Shown piece by piece: positions 5,469-11,785 of a stretch of 14,555 nucleotides of DNA (position 1 is its first letter; each line of letters starts with the position of its first letter). This DNA comes from an uncultured Collinsella sp. GTDB lineage: Bacteria; Actinomycetota; Coriobacteriia; Coriobacteriales; Coriobacteriaceae. The DNA is taken from positions 1-14,555 of the forward strand of contig UQOJ01000053.1 in assembly GCA_900542635.1 (NCBI GenBank), read 5' to 3'. The notes beneath the pieces are model-generated. The model searched no databases, was not told the origin of the DNA, and worked only from the letters and a program-made list of their open reading frames with translations. The position numbers and the translations under genes were made by a program.

Positions 5469-6359
5469 ATGGCAGAGCAGCAGCTTATCGGAGCGCTCGA
5501 GGCCGGCGGCACCAAGATGGTCTGCGCCACGGGCTATGCAGACGGCACGGTCCTGGAGCGTGAGCAGATCGCGACCACGACCCCGCAGGAGACCGTCGAG
5601 GCCGTCAACGCGTGGTTTGCCGACAAGGGCATCGCCGCGCTGGGCATCGGCGCCTTTGGCCCCACCGCAGTCAACCCTGCCTCGCCCCAATACGGCAAGA
5701 TCCTGGAGACGCCCAAAACGGCATGGCGTTACTTTGACCTGCTGGGCACTATCCAAAACGAGCTCAATATCCCCTGCGGCTACGACACCGACGTCAACGT
5801 CGCCTGCCTGGGCGAGGTCACCTTTGGTTGCGCCCAGGGCCTCACTGACGTTGTGTATCTGACCATCGGCACCGGCGTGGGCGCCGGCGTGCTCTCGGGC
5901 GGCCAGCTTGTGCACGGCATGATGCATCCCGAGGCCGGCCATATCCTGGTCACGCGCGACCCGCGCGACACCATCGGCGAGCATAGCGCCTGCCCCTTCC
6001 ATGACAACTGCCTCGAGGGCCTCATTGCCGGCCCTGGCGTTAAAAAGCGCTGGAATGGCAAGAGCGCCGGAGACATGGCCGACGACCCGGAGGCCATGGA
6101 CCTGCTCGCAGGCTATCTGGCACAGGCGCTCATGACCTACACGCTGTGCTACGCACCGCAGAAGATCATCATCGGCGGTGGCGTTGCCGATCACACCCCC
6201 ATCGTGCCGCTCGCCCGCAAGAAGTGCGCCGAGATGCTCAACGGCTATATCGTCACGCCCGAGGTCAACGACATCGATAACTACATCGTCAACAACAGCC
6301 TCGAGGGCAAGCAGGGCATCATGGGTTGCCTGGCCCTGGGCGCACAGGCGCTTCAGTAG
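5469..6359 (+). CDS. ROK-family sugar kinase, fructokinase-like
   Basis: The 296-residue protein is an ROK kinase, expected to phosphorylate a hexose (most likely fructose) with ATP in the cytosol. EAGGTK (11-16) is the first phosphate loop, GYDTDVNVA (104-112) carries the catalytic Asp108 of the xDxN motif, LTIGTGVGAG (131-140) is the second phosphate motif, HPEAGH (153-158) is conserved, and HSACPFHDNCLEG (172-184) gives a Cys/His zinc site (H172, C175, H178, C181). KIIIGGGV in the C-terminal half is the adenosine site. This compact zinc version resembles the GmuE/YdhR fructokinases rather than glucokinases. The ATG at 5469 has AGAGAGG upstream and starts just before the first loop; the frame is open to 5379 but that part overlaps the terminator and promoter. 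No sugar transporter or hydrolase neighbours it, so the substrate stays inferred. Confidence 0.9.
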   Translation: MAEQQLIGALEAGGTKMVCATGYADGTVLEREQIATTTPQETVEAVNAWFADKGIAALGIGAFGPTAVNPASPQYGKILETPKTAWRYFDLLGTIQNELNIPCGYDTDVNVACLGEVTFGCAQGLTDVVYLTIGTGVGAGVLSGGQLVHGMMHPEAGHILVTRDPRDTIGEHSACPFHDNCLEGLIAGPGVKKRWNGKSAGDMADDPEAMDLLAGYLAQALMTYTLCYAPQKIIIGGGVADHTPIVPLARKKCAEMLNGYIVTPEVNDIDNYIVNNSLEGKQGIMGCLALGAQALQ

Positions 6360-6442
6360 CAGACGCACCCACAGGACGTGGCGCGCCCGGCAAATCCGAC
6401 CTACGGAACGACGCCACCACGCCTCATATAAGCCCTCAAATA

Positions 6443-6488
6443 AAAAAGGCCGCCTAGGACCAAACAATACGTCCTAGGCGGCCTTTTT
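6443..6488. terminator. Bidirectional terminator between the ROK kinase and vanZ-like gene
   Basis: An 18-bp perfect stem (6443-6460 with 6471-6488) around a 10-nt loop has an A-run on one side and a T-run on the other, so it terminates both convergent transcripts. The minus-strand vanZ-like reading frame enters the stem and ends inside it, at 6474-6476. Confidence 0.95.
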
Positions 6489-6923
6489 GGCGCACATCAG
6501 CGACCGTAAGAGATATCGGAGCACAACGCCCGTTGCCGCTCCACAGCAGTCGATCATCACATCGGTGATCATGCCGGCGCGTCCCGGCACAAAGAGCTGA
6601 ATCGTCTCGTCGATCGAGGGAATCAGTAGCAGGAACACCGCTGTGGGCAGCAGCACGTCAAAGGTGCACCGGCCCTCAAAATCAAAGGCGTGCGTTGCCA
6701 AGATGCCGAGCACCATATACTCGGTAAAATGCGCGCACTTGCGAACAACAAAGTTGGTCACCCATTCATATGGAAGTCCCACGCCGTGCAGGAAACCGCG
6801 GATAGCTTCCATGACCGTCAGGCTCAGCGAGCCCGACCCCGAGCCGGGAACCAGCGAATTGCCCCAGATCAAGAGCGCCATCAGGCAGGTCACGACCGCC
6901 CATTTTCGATTGATCTTAACCAT
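6474..6923 (-). CDS. VanZ-like membrane protein
   Basis: This 149-residue integral membrane protein has four likely TM segments: about 8-25, 66-84, 89-105 and 120-141. It carries the VanZ-family pattern: KCAHFTEYMVLG (second TM), SIDETIQLFVPGRAGMITDV with the conserved acidic pair and Gln-Pro-Gly-Arg turn, then DCCGAATG. VanZ gives low-level teicoplanin resistance in enterococci by an unknown route; most chromosomal members such as this have no known job and there is no van cluster here, so resistance should not be inferred. The ATG at 6923 lies 7 bp after the stop of the 466-aa gene, and its GGAGG lies inside the end of that gene, so the two are co-transcribed and probably translationally linked. 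The last codons and stop fall inside the terminator stem. Confidence 0.85.
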   Translation of the reverse strand: MVKINRKWAVVTCLMALLIWGNSLVPGSGSGSLSLTVMEAIRGFLHGVGLPYEWVTNFVVRKCAHFTEYMVLGILATHAFDFEGRCTFDVLLPTAVFLLLIPSIDETIQLFVPGRAGMITDVMIDCCGAATGVVLRYLLRSLMCAKKAA

Positions 6924-6930
6924 GCAGAAG

Positions 6931-8331
6931 TTATGCCTCCGCGCGGAGCGGCGCGAAGCTGGCGGTACCGCCCTCGATAACGCTCAGATAGGCACGGCCC
7001 GTACGCTTGGCGGTAGAGGACTGCAGGCGCTCGATCTCTTCCTCGAGGATCTGATTGACGCGCTCGTGACGACGGTTTTCCATAATGCCGGCGGCAATAG
7101 CCTCGGCCCGCTCGATGCTCTCGCGCGAGATACGGGCAGTATCCTCGGGGAACACAGCGCTGTGACGGCCGACATAGGCGGGGGCAGCAGGCTGAGGGGC
7201 AGCGACGGGAGCGGGGGCTGCAACAGGAGCGGGCTCGTCAATCTCATCCAGAATCGCGGTGGCGGCGGCCCACATGTCCTCGTGGCCCGAGTAATCGGCC
7301 ATGGGGACATCAACCTCGAGCCAGGCGTCCGGAAGGTCGCCGGTGTCGATGCGATCTTGGGCATCAATCGATGCGGTGATGGCTGCAGGCTCATCGAGGT
7401 CATCGAGATCGATGTCCGCGGCACCGGAGATGATAGGCATGCTGGCGAGGTTTGCGTTGTACGGCGCAGCCTCAGCCGCCTGCTGCCGGGCAGGAGCGCC
7501 CCACAGCGAGCTTTCGGCGGCACGGCGGGCGGCAACGGCCTCCTCGTCCGCGGCCATGGCTTCATCAATGTACGAATTATCGTCAAAAGCGTTCGCGTCC
7601 GCCGAGGTAGCGCTGTAGGCGTTATTGGCTGCCGCGTTGGCAACGAGTGCCACGAAAGCCGCCGTGCTGCCCGCAGGGGCGGCCTGGGAGCCCGACACGG
7701 CGCGCGCCGCGGCGGCGATGTCGTCGCGATTGAAGGAGCCGGTCTGCCCGCCGTTGGTGAGCTCGTCGATGGCGACTTGATAGACGTCGCGCGAGTGTGC
7801 AGGGTCGCAGCTCACCGGCGAATCGTCGTCGAGCATACTGTCGATCATGGACCAAGCCTCGGCCTCGTCCATAGCATCTGCGGCTCGAGCGATGGTAGGG
7901 ACACCATCATCGGCATGACGGCGCTGGAACGCACCAGTCAGGCCGGAAAGGAATGCCGAGGTAGACTGCTCCGCCTGAGCCTGAGAAGCAGAAGCCGCAG
8001 CGTAAGGAGACGCATCCTGCTGCTGAGCTGGAATCGAGGCGGTCTTGAACTCACTTTGATGTTGATTGAGATTGGCAGCACCGCCCATGGCATCGGGCTG
8101 GAACAGACGCTCTTCACGCTGCGCACGGTACTCGGAGATGCCCAGCGAGGCGGCATAGATACCCACGCCCGCCACCGCGCCCACGGCGAAGGGAACCGCA
8201 CCCGCCACGACCGTCTCGTTCACCGACGAAAACGGCAGCGTCGCGGCATACATAACCACGGGAGCGGCCAGGCCGATCCCGCACGAAAGTCCGGCAAGGA
8301 CTGCTCGTTGTGTTGCATCAGAAGAAGCCAT
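6931..8331 (-). CDS. Unrecognised two-TM protein with long acidic, low-complexity cytoplasmic region
   Basis: I do not recognise this 466-residue protein. It opens with two hydrophobic segments (about 9-31 and 40-63) joined by a short loop, then a basic turn EYRAQREER, so most of the chain is probably cytoplasmic. Residues about 75-385 are Ala/Asp/Glu/Ser-rich and look disordered, with acidic patches (MLDDDS, DIDLDDLDEP, DTGDLPDAWLEVD) and a Pro/Ala hinge (PAPVAAPAPVAAPQPAAP). The C-terminal end is more ordered: GRHSAVFPEDTARIS from about 388, then a helical, coiled-coil-like EENRRHERVNQIL-type stretch to about 437, then SVIEGGTASFAPL. Start ATG has GGGGAG five bases upstream. It heads a two-gene unit with the VanZ-like gene. 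The layout (membrane anchor, flexible spacer, ordered tip) suits a scaffold or cell-envelope partner; no function is claimed. Confidence 0.75.
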   Translation of the reverse strand: MASSDATQRAVLAGLSCGIGLAAPVVMYAATLPFSSVNETVVAGAVPFAVGAVAGVGIYAASLGISEYRAQREERLFQPDAMGGAANLNQHQSEFKTASIPAQQQDASPYAAASASQAQAEQSTSAFLSGLTGAFQRRHADDGVPTIARAADAMDEAEAWSMIDSMLDDDSPVSCDPAHSRDVYQVAIDELTNGGQTGSFNRDDIAAAARAVSGSQAAPAGSTAAFVALVANAAANNAYSATSADANAFDDNSYIDEAMAADEEAVAARRAAESSLWGAPARQQAAEAAPYNANLASMPIISGAADIDLDDLDEPAAITASIDAQDRIDTGDLPDAWLEVDVPMADYSGHEDMWAAATAILDEIDEPAPVAAPAPVAAPQPAAPAYVGRHSAVFPEDTARISRESIERAEAIAAGIMENRRHERVNQILEEEIERLQSSTAKRTGRAYLSVIEGGTASFAPLRAEA

Positions 8332-8467
8332 GAGCTCTCCCCATCTTCCAGCACCAAAATCGCATCATTCAGTTGGCTGCGCGAGAGAAGATGAAGCGGG
8401 GCTATGCCCCAAAGCAACGGTATATGGTTCGTTTCATCTGCGTTTTCCGTCGCGAAGCTTAAAAGCT

Positions 8468-8496
8468 ATTATGCGAAACCGCCCTGTCGATTGCAA
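8468..8496 (-). promoter_or_regulatory. Promoter of the two-TM protein / VanZ-like unit
   Basis: On the minus strand TTGCAA (8491-8496) and CATAAT (8468-8473) are separated by exactly 17 bases, the best sigma-70-type match in the window. Transcription from about 8460 leaves a leader of roughly 130 nt before the ATG at 8331. The leader holds a GGGGC-TAT-GCCCC type hairpin (8398-8410) and a possible 11-codon open frame beginning at about 8442 (MKRTIYRCFGA) that lacks a good RBS. Confidence 0.75.
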
Positions 8497-8573
8497 GCGA
8501 CGATGTCGGATTGAAACGGGAAACCTGCTGCTTGACAGTCTTATGGTCGATAACTGGCGCCGAGTGGCGATAT

Positions 8574-8602
8574 AAAAAGGGCCGAGGCGCAAGCCCCGAC
8601 CC
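8574..8602 (-). terminator. Rho-independent terminator of rho
   Basis: On the minus strand GGGTCGGGGC (8593-8602) pairs along all ten positions with GCCTCGGCCC (8579-8588), using two G-T wobbles, around a four-base loop, and TTTTT follows. It lies 40 bp after the rho stop codon and before the next promoter. Confidence 0.9.
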
Positions 8603-8641
8603 TTCATCGCGCCGGCAATAACGCCGCGTGCGGTTGACGAC

Positions 8642-11254
8642 TTAGAACGTCTGCTCGTAGTCGCTATGCTTTTTGGCCGAACGCACCAGGAACTCCTGGT
8701 TGGTGTTGGTGCCCTTGAGGCCCTTGATAAACGACGCGGCTGCGCGCTCGGTGTTGTTCATGCCGGCAAGAATGCGACGCAGACCAAAGACAAACGGACG
8801 CATCTGCTCGTCAACCAACAGGTCCTCGTTACGCGTACCGGAGGCAACGGGGTCGATAGCCGGGAAGATGCGGCGGTCGGCCAGTTCGCGGTCGAGCTTA
8901 AGCTCCATGTTGCCGGTGCCCTTGAACTCCTCAAAGATAACCTCGTCCATCTTGGAACCAGTGTCGATGAGAGCAGAGGCCAGGATGGTGAGCGAGCCAC
9001 CGTTCTCGATATTACGGGCTGCGCCCAGGAAGCGCTTGGGCGGATACAGTGCCGCCGAATCGACGCCGCCCGAAAGGATGCGGCCTGAGGCGGGCGCCGC
9101 CAAGTTGTAGGCGCGGGCAAGACGCGTGATAGAGTCGAGCACCACCACAACATCGCCGCCCAGCTCCACGATGCGCTTGGCGCGCTCGATGACGAGTTCT
9201 GCCACGCGAGTGTGGTTGTCGGCGGGCATATCGAAGGTCGACGCCACGACCTCGCCCTTGATGGAACGCTGCATATCGGTGACCTCTTCGGGGCGCTCGT
9301 CGACGAGCAGGCAGATGAGGTGTACCTCGGGATTATTGATCGAGATGGACTGGCAGATCTTCTTGAGGATCGTGGTCTTGCCGGCCTTGGGCGGCGATAC
9401 GATCAGGCCACGCTGACCCTTGCCGATCGGCGACACGATGTCGATGGCACGACCGGTAATGGAATCCTTGCCATGCTCCATGCGCAGCGGCTCGTTGGGA
9501 TAGACCGGGGTGAGGTCGCCGAACTTGGGGCGGTTGCGAATCTGCTCGGGGTCCAGACCGTTGACGGTCGTGATCTTGGCGAGGCCGGCGCGCTTGTCGC
9601 CGCCGCGCGAAGGACGCAGCGAGCCCTCGATGACATCGCCCGTGCGCAGACGCGCGGAGCGAATGAGGTAGGCGGGCACGAAGGCGTCGTCGTTGGACTT
9701 CATGTAGCCATGGGCGTGGATGATGCCGGAGCTGTCCGGGCGAATCTGCAGAATGCCCTTGATATCGCGGAAACCCTCGGCCTTCGCGGCGGTGACGTAG
9801 ATCTCCTCGACGAGCTCGGCCTTCTTCTTGCCGGTCGTCTCGATCTCGAACTCCTTGGCCTTCTCGCGAAGCTCGGCGACCTTCATGGCAGCGAGCTCCT
9901 CACGCGAAAGCGTGGGCTCGGTGGGGGCGGCGTTGCGCTCCTTGTTGCGCTGCTTGCGATCGCGCTGGCGGTTGCGGCGGTCGTTGTTGCGGTCGTCCTT
10001 GCGCTCGTTGCGGTCATTACGCTCGTCGTTGCGCTTGTTGCGGTCATTACGCTCGTCGTTGCGCTTGTGCTGACGGCGGTTGGGGCGAGCGCTCTCTTCG
10101 GTCTCGACGGGGGCGGCGCCATCGGTTGCGGAGGCGTCTTCGTTAGCCGAAGCATCATCGCTGGCCTCGGCATTGGAATCGCCCTGCGGCTCGGCCTCGG
10201 CATGCTGCTCGGCGGCCTTGGCCTTAGCGGACTTCTTGCGACCGCGCTTGGGCTTCTCGGACGCAGACTGTTCGACGTCTTGGGGCTCGGCGGCATCAGT
10301 CGATGCATCGGCGGTCGTCTCGGCGGAAACCTCGGACGCACCCTTCTTGGCAGCCTTGGCCTTGGACGTGCGCTTAGCAGCAGTACGATGGCTGCGACCA
10401 GGACGGACGTCGGCGGGCTCGACATCGGCAGAAACGGCCTCGGAAGTCGTGGCATCCTGGACGGGCGCGTCGGCAGCGGTTGCAGGCTCGGCGGTCGCCG
10501 CAGCATCCCGAGCGGCGGCGGCTGCGGCTGCGGCCTTCTCGGCCTCGACGAAAGCCTTGGGCTTGCGACCGCGACGGTGCGGGCGCAAAGCCGGATCGAC
10601 AACGGGAACTTCGCTGGCCTCGACAGGCGCAGCGGGCTCAACAGGCGATGTGCCCTCCCCTGCCGCGGAACGGACCGAAGCCTCAGCGAGCTCGGGGGTT
10701 ACCTGATCGGCAACCTGCTCGGCCTTAGCAGCCGTGCGACGGCGTGTGCGCGGTACCGGCTTCTCGGTCGGCTGGTCGGCGACAGGGGTCTCGGTGGCGG
10801 CAGGCGTCTCGGGCACAGACGGAGCTGCGAGCTCGGTCAGAGCCGCGGCCTCGCGCTCGGCAGCACGACGGCGGGCGCGCACCACCTGAGCCTCGCTAAT
10901 CTGCGCCAACGCACGTGCCTGCGCGACCTCATCGGAAATCGGCGCCGAGGAGTCAGCTGCAACGGTGCGCTTGGCGCGCGTCGTGCGCGTGGTACGGCGC
11001 TTGGGCTTGGTGACCTCCTCGCCGTCAGCAGCAGGCTTGGCCGTGCGGCGCGTACGCTTGGGCTTTGCCGGAGCAGCCTCCTCACCAGTTGCAGGCACGG
11101 CCTTCTCAGCCGTTGCAGGCGTAGGCGTCGAAGCAGCCTTAGGCGTCTCAGGAGCCGAGGCTTGCGCGGGCGCCGTGGCCTGGTCCGACGCAACCGGTGC
11201 AGCGGGAGCGGCTTGCGTCATCGTTATTTCGTTTTCTTGCTGTTGATCAGACAC
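8642..11254 (-). CDS. rho: Transcription termination factor Rho with a 448-residue low-complexity N-terminal extension
   Basis: This is the hexameric RNA-dependent ATPase that ends transcription. Residues about 449-870 form a complete Rho core: LSREELAAMKVAELREKAKE (Rho N-terminal helical domain), GFRDIKGILQIRPDSSGIIHAHGY (cold-shock RNA-binding fold), Walker A PPKAGKTT (621-628), Walker B VVVVLDS (about 702-708), the Q-loop region LIDTGSKMDEVIFEEFKGTGNMEL and a final KKHSDYEQTF. The N-terminal half, which E. coli lacks, is Ala/Glu/Lys/Arg-rich, with basic RGRK/KRTRR clusters and a charged RNDERNDRN repeat (about 400-440). Long N-terminal extensions are known in actinobacterial Rho, where they bind RNA. 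The start is a GTG at 11254 with a poor RBS; an ATG at 11221 is the alternative. It has its own promoter and terminator beside argS. Confidence 0.96.
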   Translation of the reverse strand: MSDQQQENEITMTQAAPAAPVASDQATAPAQASAPETPKAASTPTPATAEKAVPATGEEAAPAKPKRTRRTAKPAADGEEVTKPKRRTTRTTRAKRTVAADSSAPISDEVAQARALAQISEAQVVRARRRAAEREAAALTELAAPSVPETPAATETPVADQPTEKPVPRTRRRTAAKAEQVADQVTPELAEASVRSAAGEGTSPVEPAAPVEASEVPVVDPALRPHRRGRKPKAFVEAEKAAAAAAAARDAAATAEPATAADAPVQDATTSEAVSADVEPADVRPGRSHRTAAKRTSKAKAAKKGASEVSAETTADASTDAAEPQDVEQSASEKPKRGRKKSAKAKAAEQHAEAEPQGDSNAEASDDASANEDASATDGAAPVETEESARPNRRQHKRNDERNDRNKRNDERNDRNERKDDRNNDRRNRQRDRKQRNKERNAAPTEPTLSREELAAMKVAELREKAKEFEIETTGKKKAELVEEIYVTAAKAEGFRDIKGILQIRPDSSGIIHAHGYMKSNDDAFVPAYLIRSARLRTGDVIEGSLRPSRGGDKRAGLAKITTVNGLDPEQIRNRPKFGDLTPVYPNEPLRMEHGKDSITGRAIDIVSPIGKGQRGLIVSPPKAGKTTILKKICQSISINNPEVHLICLLVDERPEEVTDMQRSIKGEVVASTFDMPADNHTRVAELVIERAKRIVELGGDVVVVLDSITRLARAYNLAAPASGRILSGGVDSAALYPPKRFLGAARNIENGGSLTILASALIDTGSKMDEVIFEEFKGTGNMELKLDRELADRRIFPAIDPVASGTRNEDLLVDEQMRPFVFGLRRILAGMNNTERAAASFIKGLKGTNTNQEFLVRSAKKHSDYEQTF
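10007..10066 (-). repeat. Exact 30-bp tandem repeat inside rho
   Basis: Two identical 30-bp units (10007-10036, 10037-10066) encode two copies of a ten-residue KRNDERNDRN-type unit in the Rho N-terminal extension. A third, diverged copy precedes at about 9984-10006 (ERKDDRNN). In-frame tandem units of this kind change number by slippage without breaking the frame. Confidence 0.85.
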
Positions 11255-11279
11255 AGTGTTTGCTCAACTTTCTTTTCAA

Positions 11280-11318
11280 GCCCTGTGATCACATGCTCCC
11301 TGCATAAACCTTCAGGGC
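11280..11318 (-). promoter_or_regulatory. Rho leader with competing stems
   Basis: In the rho 5' leader (11255-11392) one segment, GCCCTG on the minus strand (11313-11318), can pair with either CAGGG at 11298-11302 or CAGGGC at 11280-11285, but not both. The perfect palindrome TGTGATCACA sits at 11284-11293, and a CCGTC/GACGG stem follows near 11336-11352. A two-state leader would fit the autogenous attenuation known for rho in E. coli; this is inference from base pairing only. Confidence 0.4.
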
Positions 11319-11398
11319 GGCTAAACAGTCTAGCTCCGTCAAATACCGACGGACATCATTGATCTGTATCGAGATATTTGCGTCATATACGCAGAGTT

Positions 11399-11426
11399 AG
11401 TGTAACACAACCGCCGCCACCTGCAA
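11399..11426 (-). promoter_or_regulatory. Promoter of rho
   Basis: On the minus strand TTGCAG (11421-11426) and TACACT (11399-11404) are 16 bases apart. Transcription would start near 11392, leaving a leader of about 138 nt. Confidence 0.65.
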
Positions 11427-11436
11427 CTTAGTCATT

Positions 11437-11476
11437 GGGGACGTTCTTAAACGACTATTCAAAAGGGACACTCTTT
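11437..11476. repeat. GGGGAC motif pair
   Basis: GGGGACGTTCTT (11437-11448) and GGGACACTCTTT (11465-11476) are 28 bp apart, and a third GGGGACAGTGAACC occurs at 14494-14507. Paired GGGGACA-type motifs of this sort are common in intergenic REP-like sequence in many bacteria. The rest of 11427-11510 shows no gene. Confidence 0.35.
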
Positions 11477-11510
11477 GGTTTACCGCCCACAAATCTGACT
11501 GCCTCCGCCA

Positions 11511-11660
11511 AAACTATGGCGGTTTACTACGATGAATCGCTCAACCGTGACCACTCCGAAACTTGTTGAACTAAAACCGCAGGTAGATGCCTTGCACATT
11601 TTAGCGAAAAGCCGGCGTGGTTGGAATATCTCAATTCATCGTAATAAACCAGCATAGTTT
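11511..11660. repeat. 150-bp symmetric repeat element with nested hairpin
   Basis: Terminal inverted repeats at 11511-11537 and 11634-11660 match at 24 of 27 positions. Almost exactly at the same centre lies an inner stem, CTAAAA (11571-11576) with TTTTAG (11599-11604), which holds a further GCAGG/CCTTGC pairing. Two of the three outer mismatches are C-A in plus-strand RNA but G-U in minus-strand RNA. There is no open frame of note, no transposase and no clear target-site duplication. It may be a MITE-like element or a structured non-coding RNA. I have an impression of similar sequence in Collinsella intergenic regions, but cannot verify it. Confidence 0.75.
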
Positions 11661-11707
11661 CGTATTTCCAGCAGCCCCAAATTCGCCAACACGCCGGCGT
11701 TTATGCA

Positions 11708-11742
11708 AAAAGCCCGACCTCCGCATGGAGATCGGGCTTTTA
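11708..11742 (-). terminator. Rho-independent terminator of argS
   Basis: A 15-bp stem (11709-11723 with 11728-11742, one mismatch) closed by a four-base loop has runs of T on the minus strand (and a shorter one on the plus strand). It begins 43 bp after the argS stop codon. Confidence 0.93.
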
Positions 11743-11785
11743 GGGCTCAGCAAAGCCGAACCTACACGGTCAAATGACTCGCAGA

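Noticed and set aside
6474..6923. Glycopeptide resistance determinant
   Set aside because: VanZ-like proteins are widespread and there is no vanHAX or vanRS cluster here, so resistance cannot be inferred.
6643..8394. 583-codon plus-strand open frame opposite the vanZ-like and two-TM genes
   Set aside because: Spans two minus-strand genes and their junction, has no RBS, and reads as Arg/Gly-rich shadow. The minus frames have RBSs, a promoter and a terminator.
10007..10066. CRISPR-like repeat
   Set aside because: The 30-bp units are directly adjacent with no spacers and lie in frame inside rho.
9212..11362. 716-codon plus-strand open frame opposite rho
   Set aside because: It is the antisense shadow of a GC-rich gene: Leu/Gly/Val/Arg-rich repetitive translation, no RBS, and the minus strand encodes an unmistakable Rho.
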